Shown: in pieces, positions 1 to 14,964 of the stretch
Numbering within the stretch: position 1 is the stretch's first letter
Layout of the letters: each line of letters begins with the position of its first letter
From: Geosiphon pyriformis
Taxonomy: Eukaryota; Glomeromycota; Glomeromycetes; Archaeosporales; Geosiphonaceae
Length of the DNA stretch: 64,000 nt
Assembly (NCBI GenBank): GCA_016748015.1
Contig: JAAOMT010000299.1
Coordinates: 600,180 to 664,179, forward strand
Direction of reading: 5' to 3'
Made by a program: the position numbers and the translations under genes
Notes under the pieces: generated by a model
What the model was told of the DNA's origin: nothing
Database searches by the model: none
The model's input: only the letters and a program-made list of their open reading frames with translations

Positions 1-289
1 GCACTCTCATCATCTTTTGTTTTACTCTTCTTGTATTAATATCAATCCTTTGGATAATTTTTTGGCTGGCATAGTTCAGATTTTTTTGGAATGTGACCTA
101 TTTTTGGATGGTCTTATGACCAATGCTTTTTATTTTCAAAATGGAACTCCTATGTCTGATGTTCTTGGTGAGCCTACCTTTTATAAATGTGTCTCTTTAC
201 TTTGGCATTATGGAATTGCCTTTGTTGAACAGCTTCACAATCATACTGGTTCTGTTTTTGAATGGAAGACTTTCAAGTAGTAAAAAAGA

Positions 290-973
290 TTGGATCCTCG
301 GGGCCCAATTCCTTATTGGTTTGATGTTTCTGTTCACTTTCTGAATGATTTTGGGCCATCTTCTGTTTGTAATCTTCTGTTGCCAGAAGTTGGTTTGTCT
401 AGTGTTCTTGAGTCTTGTGAATTTGAGGTTGTGTGTAGTCATTTGTTGGAGGTTGATTTTGATCGTTTTTTTTTGTTTATGGATGGTTTTCTAAATGAGC
501 TGGGTACTCTTGGTATGAAAGCTGGTGCTGTGGTTTTTTTTGAAAACATTAATTTGAGTTTGGGTGTGAGAGTGTCTGAATTGGTCTCTTCTACTATGGT
601 GGAGTTGCAAGCCATAGCTCTGGCTCTTGAGTGTGTTCTTTCTTCTTATTCAATCAACTTGTTCTCAGACAGCCAGGCTGCTTTGGATGCATGCAAATCA
701 GAATCAAGATTGATTTGTTCAGATTTCAGGAATCAGTGTTGGATTAAGCATCACCACATTGCTAATGTCATACATCAAAAAAATTTGGATATTAATTGGG
801 TTAAAGTTAAAGATTACTCTGGTGTGTTGGACAATGAACAGGTTGATGCTTTTACTGGAGCTACTGTGTTATCTAATTTGCATCTTTCTCACATGATCAA
901 TGAACATTTTCTTAGGGCTGGTGGTACTGCAGTGTCTGGTAATTCTAGACATTTTGTTCATAGTGTCTTCTGA
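290..973 (+). pseudogene. LINE-A copy 1 ORF2, RNase H domain
   Basis: RNase H of a LINE ORF2 removes RNA from the RNA-DNA hybrid during cDNA synthesis. The acidic signature can be read in order: an Asp in LFMDGFLNELG, a Glu in MVELQAI, an Asp in LFSDSQAALDA, and VKVKDYSG followed by DNEQVDAFTG. The last block normally reads H-x-G...N-x-x-A-D, so here Tyr replaces the usual His region and Val replaces the usual Ala. The corresponding region of the near-complete copy (8724-9190) is clearly homologous. The reading frame opens inside the RT-RNase H linker and has no credible start of its own, so it is a fragment of ORF2. Confidence 0.8.
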
Positions 974-1018
974 TCAGTTCACCATGCATGCTGGGAGGTT
1001 GGTTCTGGTTTCTAGGTC

Positions 1019-1756
1019 TTGATAGATAGTCTGCATACTGATGTTGATTGGTTCAGGTCTTCTTTGGTGTGGCATCTGGACTTGTATTTGGCTGCTGGCT
1101 TCACTAATACTCATACTGCTGGCCTTTGGATGTATTTTATGAAAGCATTACATTATCATCTTCTGGTTGCTGTGCGTAAGTGTCTTTATAATAAGAGTTA
1201 TTCCAATGTGATATGTTTATTCTGTGGTAACATTGAGATCTTAGACCATGTGTTTTCATGCCCGTTTGATGCTGTTGGTCATGTTCGATTGGTGGAAGTT
1301 CATGCGTTTGTTTGGGAAACGCGTTCGGGGTTGTCTTGCTCTTTTTTGTGTGTTTTGTGGCTACTTTCTGATTGCATCTCTAATGTTGTTGTTGGTGCAG
1401 CTCTGTGTAAGGACTTTGTTTTCAATGAGTAATATTGTGAATTTGTCACTGTTTTTAAAGACTCTAAGATTGCGGCCCAGAATATTGTGGCCTTTGTGCA
1501 TGAGTTTTGTCTTATATTTCATAATAATATTTGGCTGGTACATACTAAATACCAGACTGTTATGGAAAAGAGTGACATAATCTTGCATAATGATTCTGTT
1601 TCTGTCTTGGTCTCTGGTCTTCCTTTGGTGTTCTTGGCCAGTGTGGTTAGGTTGTTGGGTATTGTGGATGTATTTGGTATGGGTTTTGGGTTTTGTAAGT
1701 CTTGTTTATTTTTTACAGGTATCAGTGACGTGGTCTCAGTACATATAAGTGCTTAA
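1019..1756 (+). pseudogene. LINE-A copy 1 ORF2 C-terminus, zinc-finger (zf-RVT-like) region
   Basis: This is the continuation of ORF2 after RNase H. A C-x2-C...H...C pattern (CLFCGNIEILDHVFSC) is typical of the zinc-binding segment found behind RNase H in many LINEs. A frame change near 1430 then leads into a C-terminal part (1487-1756) with the family block NNIWLVHTKYQ...MEKSD. The same order is seen at 9453-10043 in copy 3. It is interrupted by a stop at about 1430 and by several indels, so it is not translatable as one protein. Confidence 0.75.
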
Positions 1757-1893
1757 TGTTGTCCTAACTAGTCTGAGTGGCTGGTTACATATAGGAAATG
1801 CATAATTTACACCTAGTTTAAATCAGTTGTATGATGTATTGTACTAGGCTGTGTTTGGATCTCACTCGTTAAATTGTAATAAAAAAAAAAAAT

Positions 1894-2460
1894 TAATAAA
1901 TTTCTAATAAGTTAATTTATTTTCAAAATATTTTTTTATATTTTAAATTATTATTATTATTATTATTATTATTGGATTTATAATAAAATAATCAATTTTG
2001 TATTAATTATAAAAAATTAAAATAAAAAAAAATATAAAAAGAATTGTTTTTTGTTTAAGCTTAAGTAATTACTAAAATTAATAACTAATTAATTTTAGAA
2101 TATTAATTGGAATTTTTGAGTTTTAAAAGTAGATTTTATTTTGTTTGATTTATAATAATTAATTAATAGCTAAAAAAATGATTTTAAATCAAGATAATTC
2201 TAATAAAAATATTTTTTTTATATAATTTGTTATAATATTATTTTATAATTTTGTATTTTTTTCTTTGTTAATTTTTTGGCAAACAAAATATATTTTAACA
2301 AATTATAAATTATTTTTATATTAATTATTTTAATAAATTTAAATATTTTATCAAATTTTTAAATTTTTTTTAAATGTTATATAATTTAAAATATTATATA
2401 ATCTAATTATTACAATTAGTTATACTTGTATATTATACAAATTAAATTATTGACTTAATT
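1894..2460. other. AT-rich spacer, no gene seen
   Basis: This stretch is almost entirely A and T, with no reading frame, RNA gene or terminal repeat that I can support. It separates the poly(A) end of LINE-A copy 1 from the 5'-truncated copy 2. Confidence 0.7.
1947..1973. repeat. (ATT)n microsatellite
   Basis: An uninterrupted run of about nine ATT units lies in the AT-rich spacer. Confidence 0.9.
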
Positions 2461-3063
2461 TTGGATGCCATCAAGGATTGAACAATTTTGTTGGATGCAT
2501 GTACCACCTGTGGTGTGGTAATTTACTTGTTTCATAAGGCTGTGGGCTTGGATTATCTGTACATGTATTTGTCCAAAGATTTCATGTTGAAGGACTGGAT
2601 AGCTAAAGCAAAAGATTTATTGGGGAATGATTCAAAGAGTGAATCTTTGGTCGTTGATCTGGTTTGCCATTTTGCTGAGAGTTATAGGTCTAGTGTCTGG
2701 CTGCCAAGGGCCAAACTAAGAGCCCATTATAAGAAACATGGCCTTTTACCATGTGATGGATCTATTGTCTCATTAGTGACTGGTTTGTCTTTAGTTTGGT
2801 CTTGTGGCATGATTCATAATTTTGGCATCAGGCTGGATATACATGCATGTTTCAGTTTCCATCCTTAATTACATAGTGTGTGGTTTGGTTTTTTATGTGA
2901 TTTCTTTATGACAAATGTTCTTGGTATGTAGTGTTGCCTTAACTGGCTTGAGTGGCTGGTCACATGTAGAAAATGCATGAGCCACACTTAATATAGAACC
3001 TGTTTGGTTTTATGTAATTAGGTAGTGGTTGGGCTGCACTCATTAAACTTAATAAAAAAAAAA
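2461..3063 (+). mobile_element. LINE-A copy 2, 5'-truncated 3' end of a related subfamily
   Basis: Only the C-terminal coding end and the 3' tail remain. The tail matches the other copies: 'gagtggctggtcacatgtag', then 'gcactcattaaac', then a poly(A) run at about 3050-3063. The coding part is clearly diverged from copies 1 and 3, so it is a sister subfamily rather than a duplicate of either. The abrupt 5' end inside ORF2 is the usual outcome of incomplete reverse transcription. Confidence 0.8.
2488..2868 (+). pseudogene. LINE-A copy 2 ORF2 C-terminal fragment
   Basis: This fragment has about 126 codons with no ATG of its own. It matches the last ~110 residues of LINE-A ORF2 by pattern: an aromatic/lysine segment (KDFMLKDW against KGFVFNGW in copy 3), then SSVWL...K...YKKHGLLPCDGS against NNIWLI...MEKNGLIPVDGS, then a hydrophobic end. 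The function of this segment behind the zinc finger is unknown. The frame is uninterrupted, which is unusual here and fits a copy younger than its neighbours or simply a short target. Confidence 0.65.
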
Positions 3064-3440
3064 TTATTATTAATTAAATAGTAATATTTAATAATTTGAT
3101 AATATAATAAGCAATAAATTGAATAAAATATATACTAATTAATAACTCAATTTTTATTGGTAATACTGAATTAAATAATTAGTTTATACAAAAAATACAT
3201 AAATATATACTTAATTTAAAGTTTATTATAACTTTATTATATTAAATAATAGTTGGATTTTATTTATTAAAGTAAAAATATATATTTAATGTATTTAATA
3301 ATAATAAATTAATAATTAAAAATATTTGTTATAATTAAAATTTTAAGTTTATTAAAAACAAAAACCATGTTTAATATTTTGTTTATATTACAAATTTTAC
3401 TATTTAAAATGTATTTTGTTTTAAAAATTAAAAATATTAA
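3064..3440. other. AT-rich spacer, no gene seen
   Basis: AT-rich sequence between the poly(A) tail of LINE-A copy 2 and the 5' region of copy 3. No feature is supported. The exact 5' end of copy 3 cannot be fixed from this window. Confidence 0.6.
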
Positions 3441-3586
3441 AGAAAAAAACTTCTTTCTCTCCTTTGTCCAAAATTCCCAAAAAAGAGTGTTATAAGTTTT
3501 TTTGAAAGAAGTTTTTAATTATTCAGTATGACAAATCCAAACCATTTTTTGATTTCGAGGCCACCGTTGGCCTTACTATTGCTGTC

Positions 3587-5391
3587 ATGAAGGAGGTTGC
3601 AAAAAATTCTAATGCTGATAGTGGTTTTAGACCTGTCCTGTTGAGAAAAAAAAGAAAGGGTGGAGTTTTGGCTAAAAATGTTTTGGTAGGAAGAGGTGTT
3701 ATTGAAACAACTGGTAATTATTCACAGATTTCTGAGACTAGTGACACTACTGAGTCTGAGAGTATTGACATGGAAGAAGAGTGTCTTGTTGAAGAGACCA
3801 GTATCAATTATGGAGAGAGGAATGCTTTTGATAGTGGGAACCCCAACCAAACACCAAAAAGCTCAGGTCTCAAAATTAAGACCAAAAAAGTATTGGGCAA
3901 ACCACTGGACAAAATCAACTTTGAAGATGGCTTTGATGATGATGACTTTCTGGATGAGTCTGCTCTTCTTCCATCTCCTCTTTCATTTAAACCTTTAGTT
4001 CAGGTTTCTGTTCGCAAATTTTTTGCTTTGGATATCGATCTTGTGGCCATTGCTGGGAAATCCTCTCAGGAAAAATCAAATTTTATCAAAAAAATTTTTT
4101 CAAGTGTGAATGGTTTTGGGGTGGCCTCTACCCCCTCAAAATTTGGTGGTATTATTCATGTGACTTTTACTTCTGAAAAGGCAATGATGGCTACAGCAAA
4201 TTTGGCAAATGAGTGTGGTGTTGTAGTAAACACTGATCTCAAGTACTCTGGCTACAATCGTACGAATCGGGCAATTGTGCTAAAAGAGATTTCTGTAGGA
4301 ACTTTTATTGAGGCTGTGTGTGCTGCTGTATCCAAATTTGGAATAATTAAGTCGATCAAAATGCAACTGGTGGGTTTGTGGCAAAAGACATTCATTGAAT
4401 TAGAGGATCAGAATTAGGCTGATCTCTTGGCATCTATGTGGTCTATCCTCATTGAGAAAGATGCAGTTCGTGTGGCCAGAGCTGATATTGACAAACAAAC
4501 ATGAGACTCCAGAGACAGATTCAGGACATTACTCTACACTCTTCTTGTAGGGATGAATGCACATGATTTGTGAGATTTTCTTGTTTCAATTGGTGGAAAA
4601 ACATGCATCATCAACCATAATTCTGTCAACTACACTTGTGCATGCTGTGTCACTGTGTGTTTTGACTCTAAAGAAGATATGAACCAGACTGTAGCTGTCA
4701 TGTTAGTTATAAAGGGTGTTGGTTTCTACTGGTCATGTTTGTCTTCTTCTGTGTGTTCTGCTTGTGATTCTTTTGGCCATAATTCTTTGTTTTGTAAATC
4801 AATTGGAGTCTCTTCTATTTCCAAGAGCAAAAAGGCTCCTCTCTCAGTTTATGATTGATTTAAATTGGTGAAAATTTATGAAAAAAATCAGCACTTATCT
4901 CCCACTCTTTGGCTTTTGGTGGAAAAACTTGGGCATTGGTGGCTGGCTCTTCTCCTTTAGGTGGTTCTCTTGGATACAATTCTCAACTTGGTTCTTTAAG
5001 AAATAGTAAACCTCTCTCTTCTGTGGTGAATAATTTAGAATCACGTCTAGTTAATATTGAAAGCAGTTTTGTTAGCCTCATAGAACAAATTAGTGAGTTG
5101 GCTAAGAAGTTGGAGTCATTCGTGCTGGTGGTTTCTCAGCTTAGTCCTGGATGTCAGCTGCCGGTAACCCCCCCATCACAAAATCAAGGGGAGGATATAG
5201 TAATGGAAGTGGGTTCGAGTGAAACCACTAGTGGCAAAACTGCTGCCGTTTCAGGTTCAAATGTCTCACCTAAGGTTGTAAAACTGGAAAACATGTTGGA
5301 AGATCTCTCTGTTTTAGTCATGAGCCTCTCAGTGTGCTTGGATGGTTTGGCTTTGGCAGGTGGTACTCTTTCTCTACCTCTTTTTCAATAA
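3587..5391 (+). pseudogene. LINE-A copy 3 ORF1, nucleic-acid-binding protein with RRM-like and CCHC regions
   Basis: LINE ORF1 proteins coat the element RNA. The first intact stretch (3587-4417, 276 codons, ATG start) has a basic N-terminus, an acidic linker and an RRM-like ending (NRAIVLKEIS...FGIIKSIKMQ...FIELED). A TAG at 4415-4417 breaks it. Further on, 4655-4858 contains a zinc knuckle, C-x2-C-x4-H-x4-C (CSACDSFGHNSLFC). The last stretch (4909-5391) is a Ser-rich, coiled-coil-like tail. LINE-B ORF1 has the same order of parts, which supports reading these pieces as one protein. An upstream ATG at 3528 opens a 20-codon frame only. Confidence 0.7.
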
Positions 5392-5414
5392 GTAGTCTGG
5401 TGTGAAAAATTGCA

Positions 5415-6464
5415 ATGTGTAATGTTCATGGGCTGAACAATCCTGCAAAGCAGAATGATGTCATTCATTGGCACAAGGATATGAACAATTTGGTTTTTAT
5501 TTTTACAAAGTCAAAACTTAAAGGGAGAGTTCACCCATGGTTGGCTGACAAATTTGATGGTGTTCGGGTTTTTACTTCTGGTCTGGATTCTGGTTCTCTG
5601 GGTGCTGGTGTGATGATTGTTGTGAATTCTTCTTTGGCTAAATACGTTTGTAAGGTCTCTGAGGTGCCTGGTTGGCTCCTATCCATTAGGTTGCTTTTTA
5701 AGAATAAATTTTCAGTGTCTATTTTGGGGCTCTATGCTGGTGCTTCATTGGTGGTTTGGTTTTTTCAGGCTGGTAAGATCAACTCTCTTATTGCTAAGGC
5801 CATTAATGAGTCTTTTTTTGTTATTCTTGGTGGTGATTTTAATGAAGATGGTTCTTGGAAGTGTATAAGTTTTAAAAAGTGCCTTGAGTTGGGATTGGTT
5901 AACTCTTTGATTGGAAGCCTGGCCGTTAGGTTGCCCACTTGGGCAAACTCTAAAGGTGTTATGAAGACTATTAATTATGTGTTTGTTTCACCAAATCTGG
6001 TCAATTTTTTGGTACATTATGGTGTTTCAGATGTTGGTAATTATTTTAATACAGACCACCAAGCTGTGTCTATATTTATGGGTCTGGGTGGTTTGCTGAA
6101 TACACATTTGTTTTCTCTTCGCAAGCAGGTGAATAAAAATTGTTGGAAATTTGATGTCAAAAATGCCAGTGAGGCTAAATGGCTTGAGTTTAAAGATGCT
6201 ATGGCTGCTAACACTACTATGTTTTCAGATGCATTTAGTGATGCTGTGAAATTTTCTGATCTTGACACTATGTGGGATATCATTTGCAAGATTATGATTC
6301 TTTCAGCTGGTGGTACTTTCAAAAAAAGATGGTTCAAGAGTTTTGATACAGTTCACAATAGGATATCATCTAAGTTTCACAAGCTGGAGCTGTTGGTTTC
6401 CAAGTTGGTAAAGGCTTTTTGTTTAAGTTCTAGTATTAGTTTTGCTTCACTTTTGGTTACATGA
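5415..6464 (+). pseudogene. LINE-A copy 3 ORF2, endonuclease (EEP) domain
   Basis: The apurinic-like endonuclease nicks target DNA for target-primed reverse transcription. An ATG at 5415 starts MCNVHGLNNP, matching the usual N-(V/I)-x-G-L beginning. Further motifs are GLYAG, GGDFNEDGSW (catalytic D and N), INYVFVSP (normally D-Y-V-F, here Asn) and NTDHQAVSI (the catalytic D-H pair). The metal-binding Glu of the usual T-E-T-K-L is replaced (TKSKL), which should abolish cutting. ORF2 begins 24 nt after the end of ORF1. Confidence 0.8.
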
Positions 6465-6494
6465 GACAACCTTGACTCTGCTGGTGCATCGTCA

Positions 6495-8060
6495 GTGAAA
6501 TCTATGTTCTATTCTGGTGTTAAATTTGATGACATTTATTCTGCTCTGGCCAAAGCAAAGAGGTTATACTGCTCTTTAAAATTGCTGAAGTCTAAACACG
6601 CTGAGAAATCTCACATTAGGCAGACTATTAACAATAAGATAAAAAGTTTTGAACTAGATAAGAGTCATACAATCAGAAGTGTGTTGGAGCATCCCTTTCG
6701 TAAGATGGTTTTGGACCATCTGGTCATGAATAATGAGTTGGTTCTTAAACCTGATTTGGTGAAGTCCAAGATAAATGCTATTATGAAAGGATGGACCAGG
6801 AAACGTATGGTAGTTGATAATATCTCTGATACTTGGTCTTGTCAATACAGACCTTTGAACTACATTTTTGATGATGCTTTTTCTGGGGTAATAAGTGAGA
6901 TTGATGTTGATGAGTTGCATTGTGTGGTTTCCAGTCTGCCTGACAGGAAAGCTGTTGGTCTCTCGGGTATCTCTAATGAGCTTTGGAAACATTGTGATAA
7001 ATTGGTTTTGGGTTTGCTTTTGGTTCTTTTGAATTCTTGTTTGTCTTGTGAGTTGGTGCCTGGCCCTTGGAAAGAGGCTTAGGTTTCAATGATTCCCAAA
7101 CTTTATGAGTAGAAGGATATTCTCACGAATACTTGTCCTATTGTCTTAATTGAAACAGCTTGCAAGATTCTTTCTAAGATTCTTTCAGATAGGATCTCAC
7201 TGGCTTGCAGCTCCTATAATGTTCTGCATGATAACAATTTTTCAGTTTTAAAAGGTACAACAACTCAGTCTCTTATTTTTGCAGTTGGCTCAGTAATCAA
7301 GGATGCTTTGAAAAAGAACCGAAAACTCTGGCTTGTTCTGTAGGACATGCAGAAGGCATATAATTTAGTTGGCTGGGAGCATCTTGAAAGAAGTTTGGTC
7401 AGTATCAAAATGTGTAGTAAATTTGTTCACTTTTTTGGTAGTATTTATAAGGACCAAACCAATTATGTTATGACAAATTTTGGTTTAACTAATAGTTACC
7501 AGGTTTTTGATGGGTTGGATCAAGAGGAAGTTTTTTCTCCTCTGCTGTAATGCATATTTTATGATTCTCTTTTGTGTAAAGTCAAGTGTCAAGAAAGTGT
7601 GTGTGGTTATAGGCTCAATTCTTATTTTGTTTCTAGAAGTGGTTGCACTGAGTCTCAGGCTGGGCTTTCTTTTTTCTTCACTGCTGGTGCTTTTGTTGAT
7701 GATACTATTTGGGTTGGTGGCAGTTAGGCTGCTACTCAGTATATTCTCAACATTGCTAGTGAATTTTTTAGAGTCAATAACATTTCAATTAATAATGACA
7801 AAACTGTGGCCATTCCAATCAATTGCAGGGTCAGTGTTCTGTCTCTTTTTATTAGTGGTTCGCCTATTTCAGTTGTCTGTAGAGGGGAATTTCATCAGTA
7901 TCTCAGTATTTTTTTGTCGACTGAGGGTCTTTCAAAGCCTAACTTGGCTAAGGCATATTCAAATATTCATTTCTTTACTAATTTGGTTCTGAGAAAGGTG
8001 GTTTCAGATAAGCAATTCTTGTATCTGGTGTCAGCAGTTCTCCATCCCATAATCAGCTAA
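6495..8060 (+). pseudogene. LINE-A copy 3 ORF2, reverse transcriptase domain
   Basis: RT motifs appear across several frames. They are SLPDRKAVGLSGISNELWK (fingers), a PGPWKEA block ending in a stop at 7080, the motif A region DMQKAYN at about 7350 (normally A-Y/F-D), the G-L-D-Q block at about 7515, and the catalytic FVDD motif within GAFVDDTIWVGGS at about 7685-7720. Stops at about 7080, 7110, 7340 and 7549 and at least two frame changes make the copy inactive. The order and spacing are as in the LINE-B copies. Confidence 0.8.
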
Positions 8061-8369
8061 AGAATGCAGTTTGGCTATATTCCTGTTGGTGTGTGCAATA
8101 AATGGAATGTTCTGATTTGCAGAGGCTTGAAGCTAAAAGCTGGTCTCCTACTGGATTTTTCTAGTGATACTATTCACCATCCTTTCTTTTATGATTTAAA
8201 GTTGTTTTCACAGTGTTAATCTGAGAGTAAAGTGGCTTTGCTTATTAGTTTTGTGAACTCTGGTGGGATTTTGGGACATCTGTTCAGTCACAAGTCACAT
8301 AATTTACAAATTCTGTGTTGGTAGCCCATTCACCCACTGATCTTTCCTGCTCATATTTGTAATAATTTC

Positions 8370-10043
8370 TTGGCTGGTATAGTTCACATTCTCCTTGATT
8401 GCAATTTGTCTTTGGGTGGCTCTTTGACCAGTGCTTTTCAGTTTTGTGACGGGGTTTTTATGTCTGTTGTTCTTGACAAGTCTTTGTTTTTCAAGTTTTT
8501 ACCTTCTCTCTGGTATTTTGGCATTGCCTTCGTGGATCAGCTTTGTAATTGACATGGTGTTGTTTTTAGCTGGCATACCTTCAAGCGGTAAAAGAGACTG
8601 AACTCTCGTGGCCCAGTTCCTGATTGGTTCGAACCTTCTGTTGCATTTTTTGCAGCTTTTTATTCCTCTTCCACAGCCTCAGTTGGTGTTGGTCCTCTTA
8701 ACTTTTGTGAGTCTGATGATTTTGTGTCCACTCACGATCGTCTTTCCCAGGTTAATATTGATAGTTTGTCAGTATATACAGATAATTCTTTGAGGAATTT
8801 GGGCACAGTTGATTGCAGAACTGAGGCAGCTGTTTTTTTTGAGAACATTGATTTGGGTGTGAGTGTCAGTGTTCAAGATTTAGTGTCATCTACTTTGATG
8901 GAGTTACAGGCTATAGCATTGGCTTTGGAGTACATGCCTGCAGCTCATTCTGTTAATTTGTTTTCGGATAGTCAAGCAGCTTTAGATGCTTGTAAGTCTG
9001 AGTTAAGCCTGGTGTGCCCTGACTTTTGCAATTGATGTTGGGTTAAGTGTCAACATATTCGGAATGTTATCCACAATAAGAATTTGAGAGTTAGCTGGCA
9101 CAAAGTCAAGGACCACTCTGGTGTTTCAGAGAATGATCATGCTGATAGTATTGCTGATGCTGCTTTTCTATCTGGTTGGTATCTTCCTCCTTATGTGGAT
9201 GGACACTTTTTGTTGGTGGATGGTGGTGTTGTTTCTGGTAATTTTAGACACTTTGTTCGAGATGTTTGTTGTGTGCATTGGAAGGTTGGTTCTGGTTCTG
9301 GATTTCTGGCTAGTAGTTTGTATTCAGATGTTGACTGGCTCAGCTTTTCTAGAGTTTGGCACTCTGATTTGCATATGGCCACTGGTTTTACTAGCAGGCT
9401 CACAACTAATACTTATACTTATCTTATAAAGTCTTTATACTGTTAGCTTCCTGTGGCTGTTCAGAGACGCATTTATGATAAATGTTACCCTAGTGTTCTG
9501 TGTCTGTATTGTGGTAAGATAGAGGTTTTTGATCATATGTTTTCTTGTATAGTTGATGATTTGGCTCATCATCAGATTCTGGAATCTTGCATGTCTTCTT
9601 GGAAGTTGCTTTCTGGGCTCTCTCTTCCCTCTTCAGTTGTGTTGTAGTTGATGTCGACCTGTACTCTGAATTTACTGGTTTTCTCAGCTTTTTACAAGGG
9701 TTTTGTTTTCAATGGTTGGCTTCAAGAGGCTGTTACTGTCTTCCATAACCCCAAAATTGCTGGTGTTAAAATTACTGATTTTGTGCACTCTATATGTTCT
9801 GCTTTTAGGAATAATATTTGGTTGATTTGTGCCAAGCATTGTGCTATTATGGAAAAAAATGGCCTGATCCCAGTGGATGGGTCATTTGTCATCCCAGTTT
9901 CTGGTTTGGTTTTGAAATTTTCAACTGGTGTGGTTAAATTGCTTGGTGTTACTGAAGTCTTTGGTGTTCTTTTTGGCTTTTGCAAGTTTTGTTTGTTTTT
10001 TTTAGGCATTAATGACCTGGTGTCTGTTAATATAGTTGTGTAG
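8370..10043 (+). pseudogene. LINE-A copy 3 ORF2, RNase H, zinc-finger and C-terminal regions
   Basis: After a degraded linker (8061-8700), RNase H is readable: YTDNSLRNLG, LMELQAIALALE, LFSDSQAALDAC, then HKVKDHSGVSENDHADSIAD, which retains the Asp, Glu, Asp and His-Gly-like elements. A TGA at about 9033 separates the halves. The zinc segment CLYCGKIEVFDHMFSC lies at about 9500-9550. The C-terminal block (9648-10043) is open for 131 codons and ends at TAG just before the conserved 3' tail. Confidence 0.8.
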
Positions 10044-10175
10044 TGTTGTCTTGACTGGCTCGAGTGGCTGGTCACGTGTAGTAAAATGCATGATTTACGC
10101 CTAGTTTAGATTATTTCATTGATGTATAGTTCTAGTTGGTGTTTGGACCTCACTCATTAAACATAATAAAATAAA

Positions 10176-10717
10176 ATAAAAATATTAAAGATTAAGAATA
10201 AAATTTTTAATAATAAAAACAAATATAATGTAATTTTACAAATTAAGAATTAAATTTGTAAATATATATTTATTTACTTTACTTATTTAAAATTTATGTT
10301 TTTTATTTATTTTATACAGCTTTATAAAGTTATTTTTAAAATAGATGCATCTTTATAATGTTAAAAATAAATATTATATTTGTTAAATTAAAATTTATTA
10401 TAAAAAATTTATTTAATTATTATTATTATTTATTTAATGAAAATAATATAATTAAACTAATAATTGTGCAATATTAATTAAAAAATTAAAAAACATTTTT
10501 ATATTTTTACTTAGTTTTCATATTGAACAAAAATAAAGAAAACCTAATCCATTTGATGTCTTTGCCTATGTTACAAGTTTAAGCTGGAAATCATGTGAAA
10601 AGTGATTTTAACTTACATACTACTAATGAAATTGATTTAGTACATAACACATCCACAGCATATTAGGGAATGATGATTAAAAATCTACCTTTACACATTT
10701 GTACACGGCTTTTCAAC
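10176..10717. other. AT-rich intergenic region between LINE-A copy 3 and MCM4
   Basis: This holds the A-rich end of the LINE followed by unique AT-rich DNA, which must contain the MCM4 3' UTR and polyadenylation region (MCM4 reads leftward and stops at 10718). I cannot identify a specific poly(A) signal with confidence. Confidence 0.6.
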
Positions 10718-14602
<3,885 letters not shown>

Positions 14603-14626
14603 AATAGCAATTTGAATACTTTGTAA

Positions 14627-14653
14627 TTTTCGCGTTTTTTTGAGAAAACGCGT
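14627..14653. promoter_or_regulatory. Putative G1/S promoter motifs (MluI cell-cycle box and E2F-like site) of MCM4
   Basis: A perfect ACGCGT (14648-14653) and a TTTTCGCG motif (14627-14634) lie 25-51 bp upstream of the chosen MCM4 start. In yeasts ACGCGT is the binding site of MBF, which drives G1/S transcription of replication genes; TTTCGCG resembles E2F sites. CpG is rare in this window, so two such motifs side by side are notable. The role here is inferred. Confidence 0.55.
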
Positions 14654-14964
14654 TTGAATGTATGGGCCAATTGGATCACGTGTCGTCGATCTAATATCTG
14701 AAGACACAACCATTAATTTTAACGGTTTATTTTTATACCTGCGTTGTTTGTTTTATTAAGCAACATTTGAGCTTTCCAAATTATCATTATGGATAATAAA
14801 TTAAGTAATATTATGAAGATTTTTGTTTTTTAGTAACTTTTTCTAAAATTTAGTTGTTTTTAAAGTTAAATTAATAGTATTTTTAAGTATTTTTTACCAA
14901 TGTCCAAAACAAAGCTAGTTTTTTAATATTTGCTTTTTTAATAATACTAAGCTTATTATTTTAA
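14654..14964. other. MCM4 upstream region
   Basis: This is non-coding sequence between the MCM4 promoter motifs and the first recognisable LINE-A relic sequence. It contains a CACGTG at about 14676-14681 and AT-rich DNA. No gene is seen. The LINE relic begins within about 400 bp of the MCM4 start codon. Confidence 0.5.

Larger units (their letters stand above)
1..1893 (+). mobile_element. LINE-A copy 1, 3' part of a non-LTR retrotransposon
   Basis: The left window edge cuts this copy. Its first bases align with about position 8290 onward of the near-complete copy at 3441-10175, so RT and everything upstream lie outside. It holds an RNase H region, a zinc-finger region and a conserved C-terminal region, all broken by stops and frame changes. 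The last 130 bases carry the family's conserved 3' tail (a 'gagtggctggt' core and a 'cactcgttaaa' end) followed by a poly(A) run at about 1878-1893, which marks the 3' terminus of a target-primed insertion. Confidence 0.85.
3441..10175 (+). mobile_element. LINE-A copy 3, near-full-length non-LTR retrotransposon
   Basis: This copy spans ORF1 (RRM-like and CCHC), ORF2 (endonuclease, RT, RNase H, zinc finger, C-terminal block), the conserved 3' tail at 10041-10165 and an A-rich end (aataaaataaaataaaa). The 5' boundary near 3441 is a guess based on where sequence complexity rises ahead of ORF1. It has many stops and frameshifts and is dead. Its orientation is the same as copies 1 and 2. Confidence 0.85.

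Noticed and set aside
2461-3063. Stand-alone host gene at 2488-2868
   Set aside because: It has no ATG, aligns with the LINE-A C-terminus and is followed by the LINE-A tail and poly(A).
14603-14713. Upstream in-frame ATG of MCM4 at 14713
   Set aside because: It would add 37 residues unlike MCM4 N-termini and place the ACGCGT and TTTTCGCG promoter motifs inside the coding region. The start at 14602 (MSTPRRDRN) fits the family better.
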